From contig JAFDXE010000011.1 in assembly GCA_018268085.1 (NCBI GenBank), positions 1 to 64,000 on the forward strand: a stretch of DNA of 64,000 nucleotides. The letters are read 5' to 3'. The notes under the pieces were generated by a model. It was given only the letters and a program-made list of their open reading frames with translations, searched no databases and was not told where the DNA came from. The position numbers and the translations under genes were made by a program. Below are positions 44,692 through 54,419 of the stretch, one piece after another (the stretch's first letter is position 1; the number at the start of each line of letters is the position of its first letter). Source of the stretch: Bacteroidota bacterium (lineage in GTDB: Bacteria; Bacteroidota; Bacteroidia; Chitinophagales; Chitinophagaceae).

Positions 44692-45759
44692 ATGGAACTG
44701 GTAAGTAACATTGAAGTACATAAAATAAAAAAATCAGGGATCAGCGAAGTAAATTTCAATCAACTTGAATTCGGAAAATACACATCTGATCACATGCTGG
44801 TGGCCGACTTTGCTAACGGTGAATGGCAAACGCCCAAAATTCTTCCATATGCAAATCTTTCATTAAGTCCTGCAGCCCTGGCGCTTCACTACGGACAAAC
44901 CGTATTCGAAGGCATGAAAGCATTTCGGATGGCAAATGGTTCTGTCAACATTTTCAGAATACACAAACATCATCAACGTCTTACAAAATCCCTGCACAGG
45001 ATGTGTATGGCTGAAATACCGGAAGACATTTTTATAGAAGGACTTACTCAATTGATAGCACTTGACCAGGATTGGGTTCCGTCTGCACCTGGCACATCAT
45101 TGTATATACGCCCGTTTATGATAGCAACTGAATCGAGGTTTGGTGTAAAAATTTCTGATGAATACAGATTCATCATTTTCACCGGACCTGTACCATCAAT
45201 ATATACCGAACCTATTAAAGTAAAAGTAGAAACCGAATTTTCACGGGCAGCTAAAGGCGGAACAGGTTTTGCAAAATGCGGCGGGAACTATGGTGCAGCT
45301 TACTTTCCAACCAAACTTGCGAAGGAGCAGGGATACGACCAGGTGTTATGGACAGATTCCATCGAACACAAATTCATTGAAGAATCGGGTATGATGAATG
45401 TGATGTTTGTTATAAATGAAACGCTTGTTACGCCAGCACTTTCTGATTCAATTTTAGATGGCATCACCCGTGATTCATTACTTACGATTGCAAAAGACCT
45501 TGGTATCAAAACAGAAGAACGCCCCGTGTCTGTTTTTGAATTGCAGTCGGCATTTGAAAACAAAACCATTTCAGAAGCATTCGGTGCAGGAACCGCGGCT
45601 GTTGTTGCTCCCATAAAAACCATCGGCATAAACGGAACCGATTTTCATTTACCTGCCTACAGTGCTGACAGTAAATCTTCCATCATAAAAAATAAACTTG
45701 AGCAAATAAGGGCCGGCAATACTGAAGATATTCATGGCTGGAATTTCATTGTACCATAA
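44692..45759 (+). CDS. ilvE: Branched-chain amino acid aminotransferase
   Basis: Fold-type IV PLP enzyme that interconverts Leu, Ile and Val with their 2-oxo acids. The 355-aa length and PALHYGQTVFEGMKAFR (here AALALHYGQTVFEGMKAFR), YIRPFMIATE, GTGFAKCGGNYGAAY (active Lys nearby), VLWTDSIEHKFIEESG, and FGAGTAAVVAPI motifs fit class II IlvE, the type common in Bacteroidota. Followed after 15 bp by a DinB gene. Confidence 0.96.
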   Translation: MELVSNIEVHKIKKSGISEVNFNQLEFGKYTSDHMLVADFANGEWQTPKILPYANLSLSPAALALHYGQTVFEGMKAFRMANGSVNIFRIHKHHQRLTKSLHRMCMAEIPEDIFIEGLTQLIALDQDWVPSAPGTSLYIRPFMIATESRFGVKISDEYRFIIFTGPVPSIYTEPIKVKVETEFSRAAKGGTGFAKCGGNYGAAYFPTKLAKEQGYDQVLWTDSIEHKFIEESGMMNVMFVINETLVTPALSDSILDGITRDSLLTIAKDLGIKTEERPVSVFELQSAFENKTISEAFGAGTAAVVAPIKTIGINGTDFHLPAYSADSKSSIIKNKLEQIRAGNTEDIHGWNFIVP

Positions 45760-45774
45760 AAGAAAAATTAAAAT

Positions 45775-46299
45775 ATGCAACAGGTAAATTGGTTCGAACG
45801 AAATTTCAGTTTCGGCCAGGATCAAAATATATTTCCTTCCATCATTGAACGATTGCAGGGAACAGCATTAAGACTTGAGCATAAATTATCAAACATAGAA
45901 GATGATCGCTTATCTGCAACGTTTAACAACAAGTGGTCTGTAAAACAGCATGCTGGTCACTTAGCTGATCTCGAACCCTTATGGCAGAAAAGACTGGAAG
46001 ACATCGTTTACGGAAATAAAATTTTAACTGAGGCTGATCTTACAAACAGCAACACAACTATGGCTGATCACAATTGTAAGGATATTAAAAGTTTACTTCA
46101 GTCATTCAGGGAAAGACGGGAACAAACTTTAAATATGCTGGCAAAGGTTGATGAAAACATTCTGTTCAGGTCGGCGATGCATCCAAGACTGAACAAACCC
46201 ATGCGAACAATAGATCTGTTCAGCTTTGTTGCAGATCATGATGACCATCATCTTGCAGCGATGACACACCTGCTGCAATTACAATCAACACCTGTATAA
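45775..46299 (+). CDS. DinB-family metal-dependent protein
   Basis: A 174-residue four-helix bundle protein of the DinB/YfiT type. Metal-binding histidines are seen in VKQHAGHLADLEPLW and at VADHDDHHLAAMTHLL. Many members are thiol-dependent transferases (mycothiol or bacillithiol); the role here is unknown. It follows ilvE by 15 bp, and a large hairpin at 46322 separates it from the convergent lipoprotein gene. Confidence 0.88.
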   Translation: MQQVNWFERNFSFGQDQNIFPSIIERLQGTALRLEHKLSNIEDDRLSATFNNKWSVKQHAGHLADLEPLWQKRLEDIVYGNKILTEADLTNSNTTMADHNCKDIKSLLQSFRERREQTLNMLAKVDENILFRSAMHPRLNKPMRTIDLFSFVADHDDHHLAAMTHLLQLQSTPV

Positions 46300-46321
46300 A
46301 CTTATTTTACTCCATTTAAGT

Positions 46322-46356
46322 AGAACGGGCCAACCGGAGACCCGGCAGCCCGTTCT
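46322..46356. terminator. Strong intergenic stem-loop between convergent genes
   Basis: AGAACGGGC (46322-46330) pairs with GCCCGTTCT (46348-46356) as a 9-bp perfect stem, and CCGG/CCGG inside forms a second helix. There is no T-tract on either side, so it is a bidirectional terminator candidate without the U-run. Confidence 0.6.
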
Positions 46357-46380
46357 GTAATACACGCTATAGAAACAAAA

Positions 46381-47274
46381 TTATCTCGCCATATTTACAG
46401 TGTACAATGCCGGGAACCAGCCGAGGCCTGTAACACCCAATTGCATTTGTAACGTGAACGTTTGATCGCAGTATGAATAGGTTCCGGGGGTTGTGGTTAA
46501 CGAGGCCGGTGGAATTCTCACTGCTACAGTTTGACCAGCATAAGTGGAATTGATAGAGCCTGCATCGCTGCCCGGAATAGCATTTTGTCCTTGCACAATA
46601 CAGGTTCTGTTTGATGGATCCGACCAATCCAGGTCGAAACTTATAGGTCCCCAGCCATCGTCAAAAATATTCTCCACAACGATCGTTGCAGATGTGCTGC
46701 CCGTGAAATTAAAAGATGAAATGGAAGTTTGGTAAGGGCCGTATGCACTGGTACCAAATGTTTCATTGGTATTATCGTAGTTGCCCAGTAACGGTGCCGG
46801 GTCAACGATATCCTCAGTGCAACCACTCGGGCCTCTTAATATCAGCAATACGGTATCCATGAAATCTGTTGGTGTAAGAGATGGCTCCGACAAACTGAAC
46901 AGCAGCGTATCTCTTCTTCCGCCGGCATATTCGGCAAAATTTGCTCTAATGTCAATTGTTGCTTCAGCCTTTCCCGCCGGTATGGTAACGGTACCATTAT
47001 TATCGATACTGTACTGAACACCTGCAACAGCCCCGGTAACAGAACTCACATGATAAGTAACCACACGGTCCTCATTTGACACGTTCGTTGTACCAACTGT
47101 AAGATTGTACACCGGTGCCGGATCACTGAATACAGAATATATTTGAGTTGCTGCACCATCAAAATGCGCTGCAGGTTGAGGCGCAACAATATCATAAGGT
47201 TTGGTTTTATCGCAACCCGAAAGCAAATACAGCAACCCAACCATGATAAATAAAAAGTAATTAGAACATTTCAT
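46381..47274 (-). CDS. SusCD-locus surface lipoprotein with Calx-beta-like domain
   Basis: A 297-residue lipoprotein (signal ending YLLSGC at the ATG 47274). The N-terminal domain (about 30-145) has the look of a Calx-beta or DUF4843 module: VTYHVSS, YSIDNNGTVTIPAGKAEATIDI, RDTLLFSLSEPS. The C-terminal domain begins with CTEDIVDPAPLLGNYDN and may bind ligand at the cell surface. The third gene of a SusC-SusD-lipoprotein operon, like SusE/F; ligand unknown. The frame extends to 47427, but the lipobox fixes the start. Confidence 0.8.
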   Translation of the reverse strand: MKCSNYFLFIMVGLLYLLSGCDKTKPYDIVAPQPAAHFDGAATQIYSVFSDPAPVYNLTVGTTNVSNEDRVVTYHVSSVTGAVAGVQYSIDNNGTVTIPAGKAEATIDIRANFAEYAGGRRDTLLFSLSEPSLTPTDFMDTVLLILRGPSGCTEDIVDPAPLLGNYDNTNETFGTSAYGPYQTSISSFNFTGSTSATIVVENIFDDGWGPISFDLDWSDPSNRTCIVQGQNAIPGSDAGSINSTYAGQTVAVRIPPASLTTTPGTYSYCDQTFTLQMQLGVTGLGWFPALYTVNMAR

Positions 47275-47314
47275 ATAAATTTTTTGATTGTGAATGAAAT
47301 TGAGAATGATTAAA

Positions 47315-48703
47315 TTAATAACCGGGATTTTGCACCAGGTTCGGATTCGCTTTAATTGCATCGAGTGGAATCGGGTAAACAAATAGTGGCGAGCCTGCAG
47401 GTAAAGTTTCCCATGCGGGACTGGCATCTGATGCAGCTCTCTGAACCGGAAGGTTATTTCGTTTTAAATCATAAAACCTGAATCCTTCAAAACACAATTC
47501 TTTAAATCTTTCTTCAATAACTGCATCTGCTAACGCTGCTGCTGAGCCGAAATTTTCATTCACATAACCGAAAATCCGATTGCTCCTTAATGTATTCAGG
47601 TCTGCTGCACCTGATGCAATATCCGGCGCAGATTTCTTTGCATACGCTTCTGAACGGATCAGGTACATTTCCGACAGGCGGCAGGCTTTCACATCAACAA
47701 TGCTTGGCCCGCGTGAAGAAGATCCATGTTTCTTCACATAACGATGTCCGGCAGGCGTAGTTCCAATGAATGTAGCCAGGCGAATATCTGCTGCATCATA
47801 CGCATTGGTAAGTTTATCAGACGGTGCAATGATGGCACTGAATCCCGGGCCGGTATATTGTCCGCCCAATGCAGAACTTTGTAATAAACGCACCCTGAAC
47901 AAAGATTCACTATAACTCAGGTCCTGCCAGATATTCTGGTAATCAGTTCCGCTAGCCAGGGCCACCAGCCCTGAATTGATCACCTCACTTGCATAGTTGA
48001 TGGCAGCATCATAATCTCCTTTGTATAGTGAAATGCGGGCCTGGAAAGCTGTCAGGTTCAACTTGTTCAGCACAGTGTCTGAAAAATTACCGGCAGTTGT
48101 TTCAGGGAATAAAGATTTCGCATTTGCAATATCCGTTTCAATCTGCGTCATTACTTCTGCCATAGAATTACGGGCAGGTTTACCAGTTATATCTCCAACA
48201 GTAGCTTCTGTCATAACGGGAACGCCTAACCCGGAAGGATTATAATTTCCACAAAAGGATTGAAGCAATCCGAAATGCCCAAGTGCACGCAAACCCAACA
48301 ACTGTGCTGTTAATTCATTTTTACGATCTGTATTTCCCCCGGTTACATTACCAATGTGCGGAAGAATCCTGTTCACCTGGTCGATGAGTGAATAATATTC
48401 ATAGTAACCGGCAGATGTTTCGGCATTGTCTGAATGATATTGAAAACGAAATGCAATCTGCCCTGAACCTCCATTATCCTCTCCTATCTTCGCCTCATCA
48501 GATGTAAGACTATTTTTATAAATATCCGGAATGATAGCTGCATATCTTCCAAATGCTCCATTCACACCCAATTGTACATCTTGTATTGTTCTGTATGCAT
48601 TGTCATCGCTGAATGTTACCGGGTTATTCTGATTCAATTGCTTTTCACAACTAACAACAAACAACGTTAGTAACACAGCAATATATGTTTTGATATATTT
48701 CAT
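47315..48703 (-). CDS. SusD/RagB-family lipoprotein (locus 1)
   Basis: A 462-residue outer-membrane lipoprotein (signal and VVSCE lipobox) that captures a nutrient and closes over the SusC pore. SusD-type TPR helices occupy the centre (LRALGHFGLLQSFCGNY, TAFQARISLYKGDY), and the C-terminus has the SusD signature RSEAYAKKS...LNTLRSNR, ERFKELCFEGFRFYDLKR, and IPLDAIKANPNLVQNPGY. It follows SusC by 17 bp. No glycoside hydrolase or peptidase lies nearby, so the substrate is unknown. Confidence 0.95.
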   Translation of the reverse strand: MKYIKTYIAVLLTLFVVSCEKQLNQNNPVTFSDDNAYRTIQDVQLGVNGAFGRYAAIIPDIYKNSLTSDEAKIGEDNGGSGQIAFRFQYHSDNAETSAGYYEYYSLIDQVNRILPHIGNVTGGNTDRKNELTAQLLGLRALGHFGLLQSFCGNYNPSGLGVPVMTEATVGDITGKPARNSMAEVMTQIETDIANAKSLFPETTAGNFSDTVLNKLNLTAFQARISLYKGDYDAAINYASEVINSGLVALASGTDYQNIWQDLSYSESLFRVRLLQSSALGGQYTGPGFSAIIAPSDKLTNAYDAADIRLATFIGTTPAGHRYVKKHGSSSRGPSIVDVKACRLSEMYLIRSEAYAKKSAPDIASGAADLNTLRSNRIFGYVNENFGSAAALADAVIEERFKELCFEGFRFYDLKRNNLPVQRAASDASPAWETLPAGSPLFVYPIPLDAIKANPNLVQNPGY

Positions 48704-48720
48704 TATTGTACTTTTTTAAA

Positions 48721-51700
48721 TTAGAAAGTAAGATTCAAACCTGCAGTAATAGATCTTGGATTTGGAAATTCACCAAGGTTAATGTTCACTGCTCCTGCCT
48801 CAGGATCCATTCCCTTCCATCTTGTCCAGATAAAAAGGTTTGTACATTGTACATAGAATTTTGCAGCAGTAATAAATTTTGAACCATTCATCAATGATCT
48901 CGGGAATGTATAGGAAAGATTTACATCCCTCAACCGAAGGAATGACGCATCATGAATGTTATTGGAAACACCTCCGGATACGGTATAATTCGGACTAGGT
49001 GTTGAAGCCACATCTCCCGGTTGTTTCCAGAAATTCAAGTCGGCTGATTGATTAAATCCCTGGCTGAGGAAACCGGCAGGATTTTCTGTAAAGAATTGAA
49101 GATTGTCAACTTTGTTTGCTCCTCTTTGCCAACTGAATAAAACGGAAAGATCAATATTCCTGAAATGAATGTTCGTACCGAATCCTCCTTTCCACGGTGC
49201 TTCCCATGTTCCAAAATCAGTTACAAGATCAGTTGGATCCAGCGTTAGCTTTCCATCTTTTGTATAATATAAAGGCTGACCAGTTGCCGCATCAACGCCC
49301 GCCCATTTCACTGCATAGTGCGAACCTAACGGTAACCCCACCTCGAGGAATGAAGTTCCTGCCTGGTAAGGAGTTTCACCGCCAATGCTCAGCAACTTAT
49401 TTTTATTATAGGCGCCATTGGCAAATAAAGTAACAACAAGGTTTTTGTTTTTTATGATATCTGCATTGATATTCCATTCAAATCCCCTGTTCTGTAATTC
49501 ACCTGCATTTACCGGAATGGTATAGCCGCCGTGTTCAGCGCTGATTTGCCTGTCAACATATAAATCTTTCGTACGTTTATCATACACGTTTACATCTCCA
49601 TAAATTCTCCTGTGCAATAATTCAAAATCAGTTCCGATGTTCAGCGTGTAAGTTGTTTCCCATTTTGCATTATTGTTACCCGGTGTAGCCACAACCTGTG
49701 TAGTTAAACCAGAATAGCTGCCGGTTCCGTAAGTAGACTGGTAATAATAATCACTCGGGAAATTATTGGCATTACCCGATCCACCGTAACTAATTCTTAA
49801 CCTCAGCACATCAATTACTTTGCTGCTTTGCAAAAATTTCTCTTTTCCGATATCCCATACGCCACCAATTGAATAAAAACCAACCCAGCGATTGTCTCTT
49901 GGTAATTTAGAAGAACCATCTCTCCGGTAAGAACCGGAAATCGTGTACCGGTTAGCGTAAGTGTACCTTGCTAATCCAAAGCCTGACACCAACGCGTTTT
50001 GTGTTTTACCATTATTGCCTGCAGGAACAGATGAATACAACTGGTTAGAAGAATTTCCGGGAACAACTACGCCGGAAGTATTCGGCGTTCTGGGATCGAT
50101 ACCATACCCTTTGAATCCAATTGCTTTAGAGTTCTCCTGGATATATTCACCAAATGCAGAAACATCTATTTCATGTTTATCATTAAAGGTTTTATTAAAT
50201 GCAAGTCCGGGCCTGATATCCGACGTTATAAAACGAGCCAGTACTTCCGTTTGTGCGCCTGCCAATGTTCTTGGATTGGTTTGCCCGTTCTCTGCTTTCC
50301 TGATAAATGCTTCCCTGCTTTCATAAAGTGATGTTTGTGTCTCCCGAAAATCAACACTGGTGGCTACTGAAGCCGTAACATACTTCGAAAGCTTATAGGA
50401 AAGGTTAAAGCCCGTTGTCATTTTTAGCTGATCGTTGTATGATTTGTCTTTACTCTTGATATCGAGGAACTGCGCAGCAACATATTTTGATCCGTTAATA
50501 TCACCCAAACCTCCTGCCGCAAATGTTCCATCGGTATTATACACTTTCGCATAAGGAACCTGCACAGATGGAATAAGAAAGGAATTAAAGTTAGAAATAA
50601 AGCCAGGATATGCCGGATCATAATTTCTTTTTACATAACTCATATTGGAAGAAACTGAAAATGAAAATTTATCATCAGAAAAATCAATATTGTTACGTAC
50701 GGAAATGCGCTTCATATCGGAAGGCTTTATGATGCCCTGCTCTTTATAATACCCAAGGCTGCTATAGAATCTTGCTTTACCGGTTCCGCCGGAAAAACTC
50801 AATTCATTATTTGTAAAAGATCCCCTTCTGAAAAACTGATCATACCAGTTAGTATTGATTTTCGAAATAGAATCGAGTAAATGATCAGCTTCTGCCTGCC
50901 CGTCTGCTGACAATGCTGCATACCTTGGATTATCTTTAGCATAATACCAGCCGGGAATGAGATTATTTGCATTGGCAGCGCCCTGTACAATTTTTCCATA
51001 ATCATGTTGCGCTTTCAACAACTCCGTTGTATTCATTGGCCGGAATGCAAACTCAGGTTTATCTTTAACACCAGCCTGGAAAGAATACGACAGTTTAAAT
51101 TTACCGGCACTTCCTCTTTTTGTTGTAATAACAATTACACCTCCGGAACCACGGGAACCATACATTGCCTGTGTAGCCGCGTCTCTCAATATTTCCACCG
51201 ATGCGAAATCGTTTGGATTCAATCCCTGGAAAACACCAGTCTCTACCGGTATCCCATCTACAATATATAAAGGATCGGTACCGCCCGATATTGAACTTTG
51301 TCCTCGGATAATAACGCCGGAAGCTGTACCCGGTTGGCCACTACCCGTTAACGCTAGTAAGCCCGGTGCAGCACCTTGTAACAACTGATCGAATGAACCC
51401 ACAGGTTTGTTTACCAATCCTTTCGAAGTAATTTTATTCGCAGCACCGATAAACTGTGATTTTTTTACGTTCACAATTCCTGTTAACACCACTTCATCCA
51501 ATACTTTTGAACCGGCTGCTGCCATTGCAACAGTGATCCTGCTCCTGTTTCCAATGGAAATGGATTGAGGCTCAAAACCCACGATGCTAAATTCAAGTTC
51601 CTTTACCGAAACCGGAACAGCAATAGAAAAAGAACCATCTGAAAGAGTACTGGTACCAATTGCAGCACCTTTCGCAACAACAGATACATTTGAAAGCGCA

Positions 51701-51840
51701 CTTCCGGTAGCGTCTGTAACTTTTCCCGCTATGGTTTTAGTTTGTGCTAATAAAGTCATCGGAAGAAAAGCCAGCATAATAGCAATACAGAAAAATATTT
51801 TCTGAACGCATTTTAGTTTAGGTAAATAATCCATCATCAT
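48721..51840 (-). CDS. SusC/RagA-family TonB-dependent transporter (locus 1)
   Basis: A 1039-residue outer-membrane transporter. Signal peptide about 10-33, carboxypeptidase-D-like domain (KTIAGKVTDATGSALSNVSV, about 35-115), plug domain with IRGQSSISGGTDPLYIVDGIP and VEILRDAATQAMYGSRGSGGVIVITTKRG, and a 22-strand barrel ending in PNPRSITAGLNLTF (here EFPNPRSITAGLNLTF). It pairs with the SusD protein. Three ATG codons in a row start the gene. No adjacent anti-sigma or sigma gene is present. Confidence 0.96.
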   Translation of the reverse strand: MMMDYLPKLKCVQKIFFCIAIMLAFLPMTLLAQTKTIAGKVTDATGSALSNVSVVAKGAAIGTSTLSDGSFSIAVPVSVKELEFSIVGFEPQSISIGNRSRITVAMAAAGSKVLDEVVLTGIVNVKKSQFIGAANKITSKGLVNKPVGSFDQLLQGAAPGLLALTGSGQPGTASGVIIRGQSSISGGTDPLYIVDGIPVETGVFQGLNPNDFASVEILRDAATQAMYGSRGSGGVIVITTKRGSAGKFKLSYSFQAGVKDKPEFAFRPMNTTELLKAQHDYGKIVQGAANANNLIPGWYYAKDNPRYAALSADGQAEADHLLDSISKINTNWYDQFFRRGSFTNNELSFSGGTGKARFYSSLGYYKEQGIIKPSDMKRISVRNNIDFSDDKFSFSVSSNMSYVKRNYDPAYPGFISNFNSFLIPSVQVPYAKVYNTDGTFAAGGLGDINGSKYVAAQFLDIKSKDKSYNDQLKMTTGFNLSYKLSKYVTASVATSVDFRETQTSLYESREAFIRKAENGQTNPRTLAGAQTEVLARFITSDIRPGLAFNKTFNDKHEIDVSAFGEYIQENSKAIGFKGYGIDPRTPNTSGVVVPGNSSNQLYSSVPAGNNGKTQNALVSGFGLARYTYANRYTISGSYRRDGSSKLPRDNRWVGFYSIGGVWDIGKEKFLQSSKVIDVLRLRISYGGSGNANNFPSDYYYQSTYGTGSYSGLTTQVVATPGNNNAKWETTYTLNIGTDFELLHRRIYGDVNVYDKRTKDLYVDRQISAEHGGYTIPVNAGELQNRGFEWNINADIIKNKNLVVTLFANGAYNKNKLLSIGGETPYQAGTSFLEVGLPLGSHYAVKWAGVDAATGQPLYYTKDGKLTLDPTDLVTDFGTWEAPWKGGFGTNIHFRNIDLSVLFSWQRGANKVDNLQFFTENPAGFLSQGFNQSADLNFWKQPGDVASTPSPNYTVSGGVSNNIHDASFLRLRDVNLSYTFPRSLMNGSKFITAAKFYVQCTNLFIWTRWKGMDPEAGAVNINLGEFPNPRSITAGLNLTF

Positions 51841-52239
51841 TTTTGTTTTTTATGAGAAAAGAAATTGTAGAAAGATTCAACTTAAAAACATGACATGCAA
51901 ATTGCGGTAATGCTGTTTGCAGATGATCGATTCCTTACCCGTATGTGAAAAGCAAATGATGAAATAGTAAAAATGAATGCTGAAATAATTGCGATGAGCG
52001 TTCGTATAGTTCCATAATGCAGCAACCAGTTCCTGAATTAGCTTTCCAAAAGTAAAAAAGTACATTTCCAACAAGATCTCAATTACCACTCGGCTTATTT
52101 AAAAACCACTAATCACATAATGATGTATGTCATCGCTTTCAACGCAGCGAAACATTTATACATCATGTCATTAAATATATATACATCGCTAATAGAAACC
52201 GGCTACTGCATCCTTGCAGCTTCTTTTTAAAACGTACCC
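51841..52239. other. 399-bp divergent control region between SusC (-) and the LytS-like kinase (+)
   Basis: AT-rich region without a convincing gene. A 70-residue minus-strand frame inside it has no signal peptide, motif or coding bias I can see. It contains a 9-bp inverted repeat listed separately, and must hold promoters for both flanking units. Confidence 0.7.
52120..52166. promoter_or_regulatory. Nested inverted repeat in the SusC/kinase intergenic region
   Basis: ATGATGTAT (52120-52128) and ATACATCAT (52158-52166) are perfect complements 29 bases apart, and CGCT (52134-52137) with AGCG (52146-52149) nest inside. The site is 74 bases from the kinase GTG start. It may be an operator or an RNA structure. 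Confidence 0.5.
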
Positions 52240-53301
52240 GTGACATCTGACAATTGCGTGACAAACTCACGGCAATTCATAAATGAAATGGTAAGGGATA
52301 ATATAATGCGGCTGTTGTTTATACCGTTGCTGGGCATCGGTATATCTTACCTGTCTGGTATTATCACTTATAATAGATATAACAGTTTACAAATAGCAGT
52401 GTCATTGATTTATTTCATGTTCACTTCCTATTGTATCTGGGCCGGATGTCAATGGATTCATATCAAACTAAGAAACCTGTACACAGTGAATCAAAAAACA
52501 TTTTCAAAATTATTGTCCATCACAACGATATCCGGGATATACGGTGTTGCCATCTCGGGCATACTTTGTTTACTATGGATGAGAGTGTCAAAAGAGATTT
52601 TTAACTGGACGTCGATTAATAAATTTATACTCTCTTCATTGCTGGCTGTTATCGTATTTACATTGGTGTATGAAATCCTTTACCTCAGTAAAGAGCGGGA
52701 GATCGATAATAAAATTGTAGACCAGTTGGACCAGGAACTGAATCATGCAGAGATGACTGCGCTTCGCAATGAACTCGATCCGCATTTCATTTTTAATTCC
52801 TTGAATGCTCTTTCCCATTTGATCGTTCAGGATCAGGAAAAAGCTATCCTGTTTAACCGTAAACTGGCAGATGTGTACAGGTACTTCCTGATCAATAAGA
52901 ATAAAGAACTGATCACACTATTTGATGAAATAGAATTCATCAACAACTATTTCTTTTTATTACAGATAAGGCACGATAATAAACTTCATCTTCATATAAA
53001 CATTACGAAGGAGAACCTTTTTGCCATTTCCATCATTCCCTGCGCCTTACAGATTTTGGTAGAAAATGCCATTAAGCACAATCAATTTACAAGCGATAAT
53101 CCTTTAGACATATTCATATTCATTGAGAACAAACACATTGTTGTTCAAAATTCCATTCAGCCAAGAGCTTCACCTGCAGAGTCAACAATGATCGGATTAC
53201 GCAACTTAAATGCCCAATACCGGATCAGTACCAACCAACAGATCATTTATGAAAATTCAGATAAAAGATTTACAGTAAGGCTTCCGGTAATTAAACCCTA
53301 A
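52240..53301 (+). CDS. LytS/YehU-type sensor histidine kinase
   Basis: A 353-residue kinase of the His_kinase (PF06580) type. Four membrane helices (about 22-148) are followed by the phosphoacceptor segment ELDPHFIFNSLNALSHL and an HATPase with LQILVENAIKHNQF and MIGLRNLNAQY. It lacks a large extracytoplasmic sensor, so it probably senses within the membrane. The frame opens at a GTG; the ATG at 52288 is an alternative start. It is followed by its LytTR partner after 11 bp. Confidence 0.93.
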   Translation: MTSDNCVTNSRQFINEMVRDNIMRLLFIPLLGIGISYLSGIITYNRYNSLQIAVSLIYFMFTSYCIWAGCQWIHIKLRNLYTVNQKTFSKLLSITTISGIYGVAISGILCLLWMRVSKEIFNWTSINKFILSSLLAVIVFTLVYEILYLSKEREIDNKIVDQLDQELNHAEMTALRNELDPHFIFNSLNALSHLIVQDQEKAILFNRKLADVYRYFLINKNKELITLFDEIEFINNYFFLLQIRHDNKLHLHINITKENLFAISIIPCALQILVENAIKHNQFTSDNPLDIFIFIENKHIVVQNSIQPRASPAESTMIGLRNLNAQYRISTNQQIIYENSDKRFTVRLPVIKP

Positions 53302-53312
53302 AACAACACGCC

Positions 53313-54074
53313 ATGATAAACATAGTTATTATTGAAGATGAGAAAATTTCCCAGGATAAATTAAGAGACACATTGAATGCGCTGGAATTTGATATTAACA
53401 TAGCTGCCGTTTTAAGTTCGGTAAAAGACAGCATCAGTTATTTTAAAAATAATACGGGTGCAGATCTGATCTTATCTGATGTGCAATTATCAGATGGATT
53501 GTCATTCGATATTTTCCGTGAAACCGGGATCGACATCCCCGTTATCTTTATAACAGGATTCGATAAGTTCATGCTGTATGCATTTGAAAGCAATGGCATC
53601 GACTACCTGTTAAAGCCTGTAGAAAAAGAGGAACTTTCTAAAGCAATACTCAAATACAAAATGTTTGAACAACATTTTATCAATCAGCAAAAACCAATGC
53701 ACAACCTGCTGGCACTAACCAACCCGAAAAAGAAATCCAGGTTGATTGTAAAAAAAGGAATTGAAAATGTTTCGCTTAAACTGGAAGACATTATCCTGTT
53801 CTATACAGAAAACAAAATCGTGTACCTGGTTGACAAATTTGAAAAAAAATACATTGTCGACAAAACGTTGAACGACCTTGAACTGGAACTCGACAATGCT
53901 ATTTTCTTCCGTGCCAACAGGCAATACATCATCAACCTGAATTTTGTAAAATGCTTTAAAGCTTATAACAAAGTAAAACTACAGGTGGATCTGAACCTAA
54001 CCGAAAGGAATCATTCCATCATCATCAGTCAGTTAACGGCGCCTTATTTCCGGAAATGGATTTCAGAAGCATAG
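53313..54074 (+). CDS. LytTR-family response regulator
   Basis: A 253-residue regulator. Receiver domain about 1-120 with acidic pocket IEDEK, phospho-accepting Asp in LILSDVQLSDG, and Lys in YLLKPVEKEE; LytTR DNA-binding domain about 145-250 (SRLIVKKG, DIILFYTENKIVYLVD, FFRANRQYIINLNFVK). It pairs with the LytS-like kinase upstream and lies between the two SusC/SusD loci, so it may control one or both. LytTR proteins bind paired direct repeats, which I could not identify with confidence. Confidence 0.95.
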   Translation: MINIVIIEDEKISQDKLRDTLNALEFDINIAAVLSSVKDSISYFKNNTGADLILSDVQLSDGLSFDIFRETGIDIPVIFITGFDKFMLYAFESNGIDYLLKPVEKEELSKAILKYKMFEQHFINQQKPMHNLLALTNPKKKSRLIVKKGIENVSLKLEDIILFYTENKIVYLVDKFEKKYIVDKTLNDLELELDNAIFFRANRQYIINLNFVKCFKAYNKVKLQVDLNLTERNHSIIISQLTAPYFRKWISEA

Positions 54075-54146
54075 CATTCAAAAAAAAATTTGAACAGCAA
54101 AAATTACTACTTAAAAAAGAAACTTACACCGTTCAGTAATAAGAAC

Positions 54147-54194
54147 AAACAGCCGATTTGAATATCCGTTAATTTTATTCCATCGGCTGTTTTT
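54147..54194 (+). terminator. Rho-independent terminator after the LytTR gene
   Basis: AAACAGCCGAT (54147-54157) pairs perfectly with ATCGGCTGTTT (54182-54192) across a 24-base loop and runs into TTTTT. It ends the kinase-regulator operon. Confidence 0.8.
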
Positions 54195-54244
54195 AGTTTA
54201 ATGATATTTATATTCTTCTCATGTGCGATTTGGTATACGCACAA

Positions 54245-54277
54245 CGCACCCTGTTTCTACAGGGCGCCCTTTTTTTA
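54245..54277 (+). terminator. Second terminator-like hairpin upstream of SusC locus 2
   Basis: CCCTG (54249-54253) pairs with CAGGG (54260-54264) around TTTCTA, followed a few bases later by seven T residues. Together with the preceding hairpin it insulates the second SusC/SusD locus from the two-component genes. Confidence 0.6.
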
Positions 54278-54365
54278 ATACAACCGTTTACATTTTTCCG
54301 AATACACAATTAGCATATTCATATTTCAGCATTTACTTTTCACGCTTCAGTTATTTAAAAAGAGA

Positions 54366-54401
54366 TTGTTGACACAATTAACATTATTTCATTGTCAACA
54401 A
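54366..54401 (+). promoter_or_regulatory. 9-bp inverted repeat just upstream of SusC locus 2
   Basis: TTGTTGACA (54366-54374) and TGTCAACAA (54393-54401) are perfect complements separated by 18 AT-rich bases and end 18 bases before the SusC start. The position fits an operator overlapping the promoter or a leader stem-loop. Confidence 0.6.
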
Positions 54402-54419
54402 CTTGAACCAGATAAATAA

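Noticed and set aside
51877..52089. 70-residue minus-strand frame upstream of SusC locus 1
   Set aside because: No signal peptide or motif; hydrophobic composition follows from AT-rich DNA, and the region must hold divergent promoters.
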